From: Pseudoalteromonas sp. T1lg75
GTDB lineage: Bacteria > Pseudomonadota > Gammaproteobacteria > Enterobacterales > Alteromonadaceae
Assembly (NCBI RefSeq): GCF_002964705.1
Contig: NZ_PQCD01000022.1
Span: forward strand, 189,186-253,185
Reading direction: 5' to 3'
DNA length: 64,000 nt
Part shown: positions 17,551-26,515 of the stretch, one piece after another
How the letters are laid out: every line of letters starts with the position of its first letter
Numbering within the stretch: position 1 is the first letter of the stretch
Position numbers and translations under genes: made by a program
The notes under the pieces: generated by a model
What the model was told of the DNA's origin: nothing
Seen by the model: only the letters and a program-made list of their open reading frames with translations
Databases searched by the model: none

Positions 17551-19365
17551 ATGAAACAATCTTCCAATAAGCTAACAGCATTTCTCCCAGCTCTTAACGA
17601 TGGGGGCAAAACCATTGCCAAATATCTTCTCCCAAGCGTAATGGCCCTATCCGGTGTTGCTTACTCGGCCTCTTCCCTGGCTTCTACAACCGGTGAGCAA
17701 AAAACCCTGGTCCTTATGGTTAACTTCCAGGAAAACCCCGCGGAGCAGCCTATGACCAGCGCAGAAGCCCGTGAACTGATGTTCGGTACCATCAATGATT
17801 ACTACAAGGCGAATTCATACGGACAGCTTTGGTTTACTGGCGAGGTAGGAGGCCTGGTTACCGTGCCCTTGTCTAATCAGGATTGTAATACCTCTTACAT
17901 CCTCGAAGAGGAAGCCAAAAAACAAGCTCAGGCTAAAGGTATCGACCTCTCAGGCTATACGCGCTTTGTCTATCTCACCACCGGCGATGGCTGTGCTACT
18001 GAGGGCTCTGCAACCACGTCCAGTTTACCTTCGAGAGTAATCATAAATGGTGCCAGAGAACCTAGAGTATTAGCCCATGAGCTGGGACATAACCTAGGGC
18101 TGCGCCATGCAAATGCTTTGAACTGCACCGATGGAGTACTTGGCGGCAGTTGTCGTACAATTTCTTATGGCGATAGTTATGACACCATGGGTAATGATGA
18201 TATGGGCTACTTTAGTACCTTCCAAAAGGAGCGTTTAGGTTGGATGACTTCCTCTGTTGCACCGGAAATTAGTGTGGCCGAGCGCACAGGTACCTACTCC
18301 CTCGGCGCCTATGAAGAAAACGATGGCCAACCAATTGCTATTAAAATTCCCCGTGGCCTTGATGCCAACGGCAAACAGCGTTGGTTATATGTCGAGTATC
18401 GCCAAGCAATCGCCCACGATGATTTTCTCGCTGACCGCTCTTACAGCTTTTTTCGCGATGATGTTACTGCCGGTATTGTCGTGCGCCAGGCAACCGAGGG
18501 AGACGCGTACAGTAGTCAGCTACTGCATATGAAGCCCAATTCTTATTATGAGCAACAAACGGGCTATAAAGACTGGGGAGATCCGGCCCTTCCCGTCGGA
18601 GGCACCTTTACAGATCCAGAATCTGGCGCAACCATTAGTTTGATAAGCGCACAAGATGGAAAGGCCGAGGTGAGCGTCACCTTTGGTCAAACAAGCTGTG
18701 CGGCGCAGACACCTAGCCTATCTGCTACGCCACTTTCCTCCACTGAAGTCAGTGCCGGAGCTCAAGTTAGCTACAAGGTGAGTGTAACCAATCGAGATTC
18801 AAATAGCTGTGGCACTTCCACTATTGACGTGCGAGCGCTCTTGCCACAGGGCTGGTATGCCGACAGTGAGCAGGTATCTCTTGCGCCAGGTGAATCTGTA
18901 GACGTTACGCTAAGTGTCACCTCGGCTGTAGATGCCGCAGCCAACACCTATCCGTTAACAATTAATGCAAGCAATAGCGACAAGGTAGCAAGCACACAGG
19001 TCGCTTACACTGTTATCAGTTCATCGGGTGAATTGCCGATTACACCTGTACTAAAGGCCAATGACGACCAGGTGGCAATCACCAGCCTAAGCTCAGTTAT
19101 TGTCGACGTTATGGCCAACGATACGCTGTCAGAGCCTGAAACGGTTAGGCTAGTAACGGTAAGCGGAGCCAGCAAAGGCAGTGTCGAATTATTATCGGAT
19201 GGAACCGTACGCTACACCCCTGGTAAGCGCTTTAAAAACAGCGATAGCTTCAGCTATACCATTAGTGACGGCATCACCAGCGCAACGGCCAATGTTAGTA
19301 TTGCACTGCAAAAAGGCGATACAGGTGGGGGAGCCACTAAGCCTGGCCGAGGTAAAAATAAATAA
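17551..19365 (+). CDS. Secreted M11 (gametolysin-like) zinc metalloprotease
   Basis: A 604-residue exported protease. Residues 1-44 look like a signal peptide with a long N-terminal part and likely cleavage after SSLA. The peptidase domain (about 50-240) has the metzincin zinc site HELGHNLGLRH (H176, E177, H180, H186) and a Met-turn YDTMGN (M213), as in gametolysin-type M11 enzymes. A NEW3-like beta domain (about 385-480) and a cadherin-like or Big-type domain (about 500-590) follow. The tail is basic and glycine-rich (GRGKNK) and lacks the hydrophobic segment of a GlyGly-CTERM sorting signal. A cyclic-di-GMP riboswitch precedes it, and a convergent secreted protein lies downstream. The substrate is unknown; matrix or surface proteins are a guess based on the riboswitch. 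Confidence 0.88.
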   Translation: MKQSSNKLTAFLPALNDGGKTIAKYLLPSVMALSGVAYSASSLASTTGEQKTLVLMVNFQENPAEQPMTSAEARELMFGTINDYYKANSYGQLWFTGEVGGLVTVPLSNQDCNTSYILEEEAKKQAQAKGIDLSGYTRFVYLTTGDGCATEGSATTSSLPSRVIINGAREPRVLAHELGHNLGLRHANALNCTDGVLGGSCRTISYGDSYDTMGNDDMGYFSTFQKERLGWMTSSVAPEISVAERTGTYSLGAYEENDGQPIAIKIPRGLDANGKQRWLYVEYRQAIAHDDFLADRSYSFFRDDVTAGIVVRQATEGDAYSSQLLHMKPNSYYEQQTGYKDWGDPALPVGGTFTDPESGATISLISAQDGKAEVSVTFGQTSCAAQTPSLSATPLSSTEVSAGAQVSYKVSVTNRDSNSCGTSTIDVRALLPQGWYADSEQVSLAPGESVDVTLSVTSAVDAAANTYPLTINASNSDKVASTQVAYTVISSSGELPITPVLKANDDQVAITSLSSVIVDVMANDTLSEPETVRLVTVSGASKGSVELLSDGTVRYTPGKRFKNSDSFSYTISDGITSATANVSIALQKGDTGGGATKPGRGKNK

Positions 19366-19370
19366 GACAA

Positions 19371-19404
19371 AAAAAGCCTAGCGAATTTACCGCTAGGCTT
19401 TTAA
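19371..19404. terminator. Terminator between the metalloprotease and the convergent secreted-protein gene
   Basis: The 12-bp stem AAAAGCCTAGCG/CGCTAGGCTTTT with a seven-base loop has an A-run on the left and Ts on the right. It lies between convergent genes and can serve both. Confidence 0.8.
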
Positions 19405-19447
19405 ATTGAAACGATTTATCTCCTTAGTTTACATCCCTGCTAGTTAT

Positions 19448-21085
19448 CTATTCCCCCTCTGGACAAATAGGACAGGTTGCAAAAGCAGTATCTTGAACGG
19501 GATCACCTGTAACCTTTAACTCGCCCGTTGCGAGCACTGTATCTTTGAAAATTTGACCACTTTCTTCAAAGGCAGTTGGTATATAACTACCATAGTAAGG
19601 CTTACATTCATCCTGCTCTAATTCCACCGTACCAAATGGGATAGTCATCTCAGAATCCGCGTATACGTCTCCTTTGTCATCTGTAACAGAGACATTGGCC
19701 AAGGTTAGTGGCTGAGCCTCTGTAGTAATATTACAGACTTGCCCAGAAAAACTGACCTTAGCTATGACTCCTGCGTTTGTTTCAACAAAGTTGGACTCAC
19801 ATACTTTCGATACGCTAATCTCACCTGACAAGCTAGGAGGATCACATTCGCTACTCGCAGTATCGGTAACTGTGGATGCGCCAGCTGGTGTGGCCGATGC
19901 ACTCACCTCTACCATATTGATAAACCCTTCTGGAGAGGTACTCTCAAAAGTTCCACTGTAGTTTGCAGTTTCGCCTTTCGCTAAAGTACCAAGAGCATGT
20001 GTTTGACCAGCTTCTAGGTCTGTAACTAGCACATTATACAAGGTGCCCGAACCGTCGTTGGTAACCACACCACTGTACTCATAGACATAACCATCTTCTG
20101 CTTCATTTACTTGACCTTGCCCACACTGTTTGGTGATATCTATGCTGCAAAGCTCGAAGTCACGTAACACCCAGTCTTTCAATGTCGCGGTAAACTCACT
20201 TGATGAGCGGGTTTCGGCCATAAAACTACTAAAGCAATTATCACCGCCGACCAATTGGGTTAGGTTAATGCCTCCTTCAAAGATGGACTCATAAGGAAAC
20301 ACATTTGGATCCGGGTGGTTTTTAGACTGGTAAGGCCAAGGCGAATTAGTGGGGTCATATGCACCACCCTCGTCATTGGTGATAGCACAAACTAGGTCAT
20401 CACTTTCAGAACCACAAATAGCAGCGCCTTTATACAATAGCCTTAGGTTTTTGGCGTCACATTCACCCACTGACGGGTTATTGTTTGCCGCCTTGCCACA
20501 GGTATCATCCCAGACATCCACTCTGATTTCGGGACTGGCGTTATTAGCCTGTGGAAAGTTGGTGAGTACCAAAACGTCGCCATTGGTATGTTCACCCATA
20601 AACGAACCATCTGGATTGGCTTCAATGTGTTTCTTAAAGAACCAGAATCCCATAAAGGCATCACCTTTATTTGAGATCCTGTCGGCACCAAAATAAACAA
20701 TGGTATCGCCGGCCGCATTGTTATAGGCCGCCGCATAGGCGTTGGTGATCTCATCCTTATCCGGTGAGCTACCCGACTTGTGTCCCCAGTCACTTATATC
20801 CTGGATATCTTTACGACCCCCCGTGAATATAGAGTCATCCACGCCACTGGCATTGGGCTCATCATTGACTATGCCGGTGAAAGCATTGGCGTTACCACCG
20901 TTATTGAGACCTCCATTGTATAAGGTCTCCCAATCATAAGGAGCGGCCATAGCGTCTTGAACCGCGTTACCCTCCAACTCAAATATTCCGTTATCATGCA
21001 CTGCATACGCATGTGGGGAACACAAGGAGATCACCGCCCCAATACACAGGGACAGAGCTCCTTGTTTAAGATTTAGCATCTTCAT
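19448..21085 (-). CDS. Large secreted protein of unknown function with a DUF11-like repeat
   Basis: The start chosen (MKMLNLKQ) is seven bases after an AGGAG ribosome-binding site and gives a 545-residue protein with a clear signal peptide ending SPHAYA. An upstream in-frame start would place 22 polar residues before it and is less likely. The mature N-terminal part (about 25-310) contains FELEGNA, FTGGRKDIQDISDW and IVYFGADRISNKGDA followed by GFWFFK, a pattern I associate with widespread exported proteins of unknown function. Residues of about 320-410 resemble a DUF11-type beta-sandwich repeat, and a second beta domain follows. Many paired cysteines suggest disulfides. There is no C-terminal anchor. 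I do not know its function; it may be a surface or matrix component. Confidence 0.75.
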   Translation of the reverse strand: MKMLNLKQGALSLCIGAVISLCSPHAYAVHDNGIFELEGNAVQDAMAAPYDWETLYNGGLNNGGNANAFTGIVNDEPNASGVDDSIFTGGRKDIQDISDWGHKSGSSPDKDEITNAYAAAYNNAAGDTIVYFGADRISNKGDAFMGFWFFKKHIEANPDGSFMGEHTNGDVLVLTNFPQANNASPEIRVDVWDDTCGKAANNNPSVGECDAKNLRLLYKGAAICGSESDDLVCAITNDEGGAYDPTNSPWPYQSKNHPDPNVFPYESIFEGGINLTQLVGGDNCFSSFMAETRSSSEFTATLKDWVLRDFELCSIDITKQCGQGQVNEAEDGYVYEYSGVVTNDGSGTLYNVLVTDLEAGQTHALGTLAKGETANYSGTFESTSPEGFINMVEVSASATPAGASTVTDTASSECDPPSLSGEISVSKVCESNFVETNAGVIAKVSFSGQVCNITTEAQPLTLANVSVTDDKGDVYADSEMTIPFGTVELEQDECKPYYGSYIPTAFEESGQIFKDTVLATGELKVTGDPVQDTAFATCPICPEGE

Positions 21086-21187
21086 TTGTACACTCCTCTC
21101 ACATCGTTGACATAAACCCCACTCGCTGCAATACTTTTTTACTAGCCTCAAAAATCAGCTAAAAAGCGAGCAAGTATGTGTCTCACT

Positions 21188-21382
21188 GTGTTACGAGTGA
21201 GGTTGAGTGCCCATAGAAGCATAAAGCAAGCCAGTATCTAATTGGTTGATTTTTAATGATTTAATTTGTGAGGCTTGGATTGAGATAGAGGTAGGTGTTA
21301 CACTTTTTAAATAATGGCGTGAATACTCATCTATTTTTCATGCACTTGAAGTGCGATCAGGCAAATCCATCAAGTGTTACAC
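21188..21382. repeat. Repeated GTGTTACAC boxes upstream of the secreted-protein gene
   Basis: The 9-base near-palindrome GTGTTACAC occurs at 21295-21303 and 21374-21382. A shortened copy, GTGTTACG (21188-21195), is flanked by an inverted repeat CTCACT/AGTGAG. They lie in the 400-base gap between the secreted protein gene and csdA. No gene is seen in the gap. They may be binding sites for an unidentified regulator. Confidence 0.4.
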
Positions 21383-21416
21383 TCTGTCCACCTAGCTTAA
21401 TTGCTGGCCTTTATAT

Positions 21417-21444
21417 TTACCAATCACATGCAATTCTCTACAAT
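21417..21444 (+). promoter_or_regulatory. Predicted csdA promoter
   Basis: A -35 TTACCA (21417-21422) and a -10 TACAAT (21439-21444) are spaced by 16 bases, about 40 bases before the csdA start. Confidence 0.4.
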
Positions 21445-21485
21445 ATCGGCCATTAATTTCGCGCTAAAAGTGACTTACCGCCCTT

Positions 21486-22697
21486 ATGTTTGATATCGAG
21501 GCCATTCGCAGCGACTTCCCTGCCCTTAATCACCACCAACAACAGGGCATAGTCTATCTCGATTCTGCGGCCACCAGTCAAAAGCCCCAATGTGTGATAG
21601 ACGCCGTTAGTCATTTTTATGAAAATGGCAACGCAAATGTACACCGTGGCGCCCACAGACTCAGTAGTGACGCTACAAAATGCTACGAACAATCCCGCGC
21701 TAAGGTCGCCCAATTCATCAATTGCCATGCCAACGAACTGGTGTGGACCAAGGGGGCGACCGAAGCCATCAACCTCGTCGCTTACGGACTCACTCCTCTT
21801 GTCGGCAAAGATGAGGTGATCCTCATCAGCGAGCTTGAACATCACGCCAACATAGTGCCCTGGCAACAATTAGCCAAACGCAGTGGCGCTAGCTTACGTG
21901 CCATCCCGGTGGACGACGAAGGGATCATAAAGACCGAGCAGGCGCTTGAGCTGATTAAGGAATTAAAACCTAAGGTATTGGCCATCAGTCAGGCTTCCAA
22001 CGCCCTTGGCAATATCCAGCCGGTAGAAACGCTTATCAAGGCAGCCAAAGCATATGATGCGTTCACCTTGGTCGATGGTGCCCAATCCCTGTTGCACCTG
22101 CGCCCCGATGTCAAAGCCTTGGACTGTGATTTTTTCGTGTTTTCCGCCCATAAATGCCTCGGCCCCACGGGTATTGGCGGCCTCTATGGCCGTTACCCAT
22201 GCCTGGAAGCGCTTGAAGTATTTCAAACCGGCGGCGAAATGGTCACCAAGGTGAGTATTGAGCAAGCAGAATTTAATCCGCCACCGGGCAAATTTGAAAC
22301 CGGCACCCCCAATATCGCCGGCGTGGTAGGTTTTGGCGCCGCCATCGATTACCTCAACACCCTTGATATGACCGAGATCCGCGAGCATGAAATGCAGTTG
22401 TTCGCCTATTTGCAAAAACAACTAGCCCAGTTTAGTCAGGTGCAGATTCTTGGGGATATGAATAGCAACATAGGCACCATCAGTTTTGTGGTCTCAGGGG
22501 AGCACCCTTATGATTTAGCCACGCTGATGGATATGGAAGGCATTGCCCTGCGCCATGGCCACCATTGTGCACAACCACTTATGTCGGCGATCGGTGTAAA
22601 CGGGACGGTACGAGTAAGCCTGGCGTTTTACAACAATCAGGCCGATGTGGATGCCTTTATTGCGGCACTGGCCAATACCCTGGAGATGATAGCCTGA
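21486..22697 (+). CDS. csdA: Cysteine desulfurase (CsdA/SufS type)
   Basis: A PLP enzyme that takes sulfur from cysteine as an enzyme-bound persulfide. The PLP lysine is K223 in FSAHKCLGPTG and the persulfide cysteine is C361 in RHGHHCAQPLM, typical of class II desulfurases. The 403 residues match CsdA (401) and SufS (406). The call CsdA rests on the directly following csdE, whose start overlaps the csdA stop (TGATG), with tcdA next and no suf genes. CsdA-CsdE-TcdA forms a sulfur-relay module known from E. coli. Confidence 0.93.
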   Translation: MFDIEAIRSDFPALNHHQQQGIVYLDSAATSQKPQCVIDAVSHFYENGNANVHRGAHRLSSDATKCYEQSRAKVAQFINCHANELVWTKGATEAINLVAYGLTPLVGKDEVILISELEHHANIVPWQQLAKRSGASLRAIPVDDEGIIKTEQALELIKELKPKVLAISQASNALGNIQPVETLIKAAKAYDAFTLVDGAQSLLHLRPDVKALDCDFFVFSAHKCLGPTGIGGLYGRYPCLEALEVFQTGGEMVTKVSIEQAEFNPPPGKFETGTPNIAGVVGFGAAIDYLNTLDMTEIREHEMQLFAYLQKQLAQFSQVQILGDMNSNIGTISFVVSGEHPYDLATLMDMEGIALRHGHHCAQPLMSAIGVNGTVRVSLAFYNNQADVDAFIAALANTLEMIA

Positions 22698-23110
22698 TGC
22701 TTGCCAGTTTTGATGAGTTAAAAACCAAGTTTATCGCCCTTGGCAGTTGGCAGCAGCGCTACCGCGAGCTTATGCTACTGGGTAAAGAGCTTCCCATGAT
22801 GGCGAGTGAGTTAAAGGTCGACGACGCCAAGGTTGCCGGGTGTGAGAGTAATGTGTGGATGTATATCGACTTCACCCCGCAAGAAGACCAACTGCTGATC
22901 ATTGCCGACTCTGACACCCGAATCGTGAAGGGATTATTGGCGGTGATCCTACTTATGTACCGTAACAAGACGCCGGCTCAAGTTGTTGCCATTGACGCCG
23001 AGCAGGAATTTGATGAGCTTGGCTTACTAAAACACCTAAGCCCATCACGAGGAAACGGCATTCGTGCCATAGTGCAGCAGATTAACGCCTTCGCACAACA
23101 GCACCTTTAA
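22697..23110 (+). CDS. csdE: SufE-like sulfur acceptor CsdE
   Basis: A 137-residue SufE-family protein that accepts sulfur from CsdA. The acceptor cysteine is C49 in VAGCESNVW. The ATG overlaps the csdA stop by one base, which sets the start; an earlier in-frame start inside csdA is an artefact. Translational coupling to csdA is expected. It converges with tcdA, 12 bases away, with no clear terminator between them. Confidence 0.93.
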   Translation: MLASFDELKTKFIALGSWQQRYRELMLLGKELPMMASELKVDDAKVAGCESNVWMYIDFTPQEDQLLIIADSDTRIVKGLLAVILLMYRNKTPAQVVAIDAEQEFDELGLLKHLSPSRGNGIRAIVQQINAFAQQHL

Positions 23111-23122
23111 AAAAGTCGCAGA

Positions 23123-23917
23123 CTATTTTGCCTGGCGTGCGCGCTTATCCAAGTATTTGCGCACCGCCTTGGCGGCGGCAAAAAAGCCAAATGTGCCCGT
23201 GACCATGGTCGCCGAGCCAAAGCCGGTGGCGCAGTCCATGTTCATGCTTGAGTCTGCCCCTTGTTTGGCCTTACATACCTGACCATGACCATCCGGGTAT
23301 ACCAATTGCTCAGTTGAATAGATACAATCCACGTCGAATTTGCGCTTAGGGTTGGAGCTGAAGTTATATTGCTTGCGCAGGATATAGCGTACCTTTGCCA
23401 ATAAGGGATCATGGGTGGTCTTGGCAACATCACCAAACTTGATTTCACTTGGGTCAGTCTGCCCGCCGGCGCCACCTGTGGTAATAATAGGCAGCTTGTT
23501 GCGCTTACAATGGGCTATCAAGGCCGCCTTTTCTTTTACTGCGTCGATGGCGTCGATCACATAATCAAAGCCTTGAATATGCTCTCGGTAATTATCCAGG
23601 GTGATAAAGTCGTCGATAACATTGACTTGGATGGCAGGATTGATCAGCTCGCAGCGCGCCTTCATGGCATCCACTTTGGCCTCACCAACACTGTTACTAT
23701 GGGCATGAATTTGTCGGTTGGTATTGGTGACACAAATATCGTCTAAGTCGATCAGGGTCAGTTTGCCCACCCCAGTGCGGGCCAGCGCTTCGGCCACCCA
23801 GCTACCCACGCCGCCTATACCAATAACGCAAAAATGCGCTTCGCTTAACCATTGTGATTGCTGTTGACCATAAAGGCGGCTAATGCCACCAAACCTAAGT
23901 TCGTAATCTTGTGTCAT
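23123..23917 (-). CDS. tcdA: tRNA threonylcarbamoyladenosine dehydratase (TcdA/CsdL)
   Basis: An E1-like ATP-dependent enzyme that cyclises t6A at position 37 of tRNAs to ct6A. The nucleotide-binding motif GIGGVGSWVAEAL lies near residue 33, followed by DLDDICVTNTNRQ, both typical of ThiF/MoeB-like folds. The 264 residues match the family (268 in E. coli). In E. coli the gene (csdL) lies next to csdA-csdE; here it is adjacent but convergent, which still supports a link with the Csd sulfur relay. A pseudouridine synthase gene ends four bases upstream. Confidence 0.94.
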   Translation of the reverse strand: MTQDYELRFGGISRLYGQQQSQWLSEAHFCVIGIGGVGSWVAEALARTGVGKLTLIDLDDICVTNTNRQIHAHSNSVGEAKVDAMKARCELINPAIQVNVIDDFITLDNYREHIQGFDYVIDAIDAVKEKAALIAHCKRNKLPIITTGGAGGQTDPSEIKFGDVAKTTHDPLLAKVRYILRKQYNFSSNPKRKFDVDCIYSTEQLVYPDGHGQVCKAKQGADSSMNMDCATGFGSATMVTGTFGFFAAAKAVRKYLDKRARQAK

Positions 23918-23921
23918 GTGT

Positions 23922-24587
23922 CTACCACTCTAACTGCCACGGCTGCTCGGCAAATTGACGGGTGAGTTCTGTCATATACTGATTTAACTCCCCTTGGCCT
24001 GGTGGCATAGAGAATTGAAAATTCTGATGTTGATATTCAAATTGTAATGCATAGGCATGCAAATACGTGCGATCCGCAGCCAAGCCACCATAAAGCTTAT
24101 CGCCAATAATGGGTGCCGACAGAGACTTCATGGCCACCCTCAACTGATGGGTTTTACCGCTGTAAGGTTTCAGCACAAAACCACGCACCTTGGGTGCCAA
24201 AGAGTAGGAATAAAACCGGGTGATGGCTGGATTTTCCTGGCTTTTTAGTAGCTTGAACGCACCGCGTCGCGCCTTGACCATATCCCCTTTGACCCAGCCC
24301 TGCTTTTTCTTTGGCTTATCACTGGCCAGGGCCAGGTAGTATTTATTCACTCGGCGACTGGTAAAAAGCTCGGTAAATTGCGCCGCTGCCTCTGAGCTTG
24401 TAGGTAGTAACACCAGACCAGAAGTGACCTTATCAAGACGGTGCACCGGAAATAGCTTCAGCCCGAATTGCTCAGTGGCCAAGGCGACCAAACCTGGGGC
24501 CTCATCTTCGCTATGAAAATTCATACCCACAGGCTTGTTGACGACGATAAAGTCGCGCTCTTTGGCAACCAGCTGCAATGAACTCAT
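23922..24587 (-). CDS. RluA-family pseudouridine synthase
   Basis: A 221-residue single-domain RluA-type enzyme that isomerises uridine to pseudouridine in rRNA or tRNA. The catalytic aspartate is D52 in the motif HRLDKVTSG, and KPYSGKTHQLRVAM is the conserved C-terminal block. There is no S4 domain. The exact RNA target cannot be assigned by eye. The ATG overlaps the kdsB stop by four bases (ATGA), so it is coupled to the kdsB operon, and it lies four bases upstream of tcdA. Confidence 0.9.
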   Translation of the reverse strand: MSSLQLVAKERDFIVVNKPVGMNFHSEDEAPGLVALATEQFGLKLFPVHRLDKVTSGLVLLPTSSEAAAQFTELFTSRRVNKYYLALASDKPKKKQGWVKGDMVKARRGAFKLLKSQENPAITRFYSYSLAPKVRGFVLKPYSGKTHQLRVAMKSLSAPIIGDKLYGGLAADRTYLHAYALQFEYQHQNFQFSMPPGQGELNQYMTELTRQFAEQPWQLEW

Positions 24588-25333
24588 TGTAAGGCCGCAA
24601 TCACACGCGCTAAGTCTTCAGGTGTATCCACACCAGCAGAGGGCACCACTTCGGCCTCGGCAATTTTAATGGTGTAACCATGGTATAACACCCGTAACTG
24701 CTCCAGCGACTCGAGTTTTTCAATGGGTGACGGCGCCAATTCAATGTATTGCGAGATAAATCCGGCCCGATAGGCGTAAATGCCGATATGACGTTGCATA
24801 TGGCTAAAGTCCAACTCACATTGTTTTGCCAATAGAGCATCGCGATGATACGGGATAGGCGCGCGCGAGAAATACAGGGCATTATCGCTGGTATTACTCA
24901 CTACCTTAACGGCATTGGGGTTTAGCGCTTCTTCGGCATCGACAATAGGTGTCGATAAGGTCGCCATGGGCGCATCATTACCATCAAGCAGTCGAGCCAC
25001 CTGGGAAACATTTTCAGGCGCCAACATCGGCTCATCACCCTGCACGTTAACAACCAAGGTGTCGTCACTGAGGCCAAGCTTTGTAACCACCTCGGCCAGG
25101 CGTTCTGTGCCCGATTGATGGTCTTCGCGGGTCATTACCACCTCTGCGCCAAACGCCGAGCAGGCTTGTTCAACGTCAGGATGATCGGTGGCAATATACA
25201 CGGCCCTGGCTCCCGATGCCTGAGCTCGCTCATAGACATGCTGGATCATCGGCTTACCATGGATTTCGGCCAGCGGCTTGGCCGGCAGCCGAGTTGAAGC
25301 ATATCGAGCAGGAATAATAACTACGAATTCCAC
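24584..25333 (-). CDS. kdsB: 3-deoxy-manno-octulosonate cytidylyltransferase (CMP-KDO synthetase)
   Basis: KdsB activates KDO with CTP for lipopolysaccharide inner-core assembly. The N-terminus [19 protein letters not shown] is the nucleotidyltransferase signature, and NVQGDEP near residue 97 binds the metal. The 249 residues match E. coli (248). Its start overlaps the end of ycaR by 13 bases, and it lies downstream of msbA-lpxK-ycaR, the usual lipid A cluster. Confidence 0.97.
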   Translation of the reverse strand: MEFVVIIPARYASTRLPAKPLAEIHGKPMIQHVYERAQASGARAVYIATDHPDVEQACSAFGAEVVMTREDHQSGTERLAEVVTKLGLSDDTLVVNVQGDEPMLAPENVSQVARLLDGNDAPMATLSTPIVDAEEALNPNAVKVVSNTSDNALYFSRAPIPYHRDALLAKQCELDFSHMQRHIGIYAYRAGFISQYIELAPSPIEKLESLEQLRVLYHGYTIKIAEAEVVPSAGVDTPEDLARVIAALQ

Positions 25334-25518
25334 TTCTCTACCTCTTCGCTGCTCAGCTCCCGCGCTTCACTTTCAAGTAAGACGGGGATGTCATCGCGAA
25401 CCGGATAGGCCAATTTGGCAGCGGTGCTGATCAGTTCTTGATTTTCTTTATCGTAATGCAGCTTGCCCTTGGTAACCGGACAAGCAATGATTTCTAACAA
25501 CTTGGTATCAAACGCCAT
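25321..25518 (-). CDS. ycaR: Trm112-family small protein YcaR
   Basis: A 65-residue protein of the UPF0434/Trm112-like family. Only one cysteine (C13, in IACPVTKG) remains of the zinc-ribbon pattern, as is usual in the bacterial members. The conserved end [11 protein letters not shown] is present. Its role is unknown; it is almost always between lpxK and kdsB, as here. The start is two bases from the lpxK stop and its end overlaps kdsB. Confidence 0.9.
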   Translation of the reverse strand: MAFDTKLLEIIACPVTKGKLHYDKENQELISTAAKLAYPVRDDIPVLLESEARELSSEEVEKWNS

Positions 25519-25519
25519 G

Positions 25520-26515
25520 TTAAATGACCCCTTTACGTTTAAGTAGGCTGTGCAATTGTTGCTTCAGTGCCTCATTGGCCTTGGCATCAACGCGTAAATA
25601 ATAACATTGCCGATGGCCAAAGGCGCGACATTTTACCGCGTCTTTTTCGGTCATATACACCGCGCCCTTGCTAGGCAAATCGGCACTTTGATATTGATGA
25701 TGATCGCGAAAATGGCGATAGCCGGTAAGCTCAATGCCGAGCTGTACCAAGCTGCGCTCAAAGCGCTGCGGATTGCCTATGGCACTGACGGCCACGCCCG
25801 GTGTATAAGGCGGCGTGATACTCCTATCATCGGCAACGCCGAACATACCACTGGGCGCCAGCCGATACGCCGGCTGCTGTTCACCCGCTTGCCCGTTGTA
25901 AATAACGAGATCGACGGTTTTTAATCGCCACTGCCCTTCGCGCAGTGGTCCGGCGGGCATCAGCAAGCCATTGCCAAATAGCCGCTGGGCATCGACGATG
26001 CACAGTTCAATATCTCGGGCCAAAGCATAATGCTGCAGGCCATCATCGCTGATAATGACATCAATTTGATGTTCGGACATCATTTTCTCGATGCTGGCCC
26101 GGCGATCACCACCGATGATCACTGGACACCCGGTGCGTTGCGCCAATAACACGGGCTCGTCGCCCCCTGTTTGCGTGTCGCATTGGCCATCAACCATAAA
26201 GGGAGTATAGGGCGGCTGGGCACCGTATCCGCGAGTGATGATCCCTACCCGCTTGCCTTGTTGCTTGAGCAACTCAGCCAAATAAATAGTCATGGGGGTT
26301 TTGCCGTTGCCGCCGACGCTGATGTTGCCAACGACTATGACAGGCACCGGGGCGCGATACGCTTTTTTAATCTGCAGACGAAATAACAGCCGATTAAGCG
26401 AACTTAACAGCCAAAAGAGTCCGCTAAGGGGCAACATGACGTATGCCAGCCAGTCACCCTTTTGATACCAGGCCCGCTCCAGACGTTTGCCGAAGCCGTT
26501 TTCCGTATCCGCCAT
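25520..26515 (-). CDS. lpxK: Tetraacyldisaccharide 4'-kinase
   Basis: LpxK phosphorylates the 4' position of the lipid A disaccharide at the inner membrane. The Walker A segment [13 protein letters not shown] lies near residue 62, after a hydrophobic membrane-associating helix (about 22-48). The 331 residues match the family (328 in E. coli). It shares one base with the msbA stop region and is followed two bases later by ycaR, so the cluster is tightly coupled. Confidence 0.96.
   Translation of the reverse strand: MADTENGFGKRLERAWYQKGDWLAYVMLPLSGLFWLLSSLNRLLFRLQIKKAYRAPVPVIVVGNISVGGNGKTPMTIYLAELLKQQGKRVGIITRGYGAQPPYTPFMVDGQCDTQTGGDEPVLLAQRTGCPVIIGGDRRASIEKMMSEHQIDVIISDDGLQHYALARDIELCIVDAQRLFGNGLLMPAGPLREGQWRLKTVDLVIYNGQAGEQQPAYRLAPSGMFGVADDRSITPPYTPGVAVSAIGNPQRFERSLVQLGIELTGYRHFRDHHQYQSADLPSKGAVYMTEKDAVKCRAFGHRQCYYLRVDAKANEALKQQLHSLLKRKGVI

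Noticed and set aside
19330..19365. C-terminus of the M11 protease as a GlyGly-CTERM signal
   Set aside because: Glycine-rich and basic residues are present, but the hydrophobic helix is missing and no frameshifted continuation was found before the terminator.
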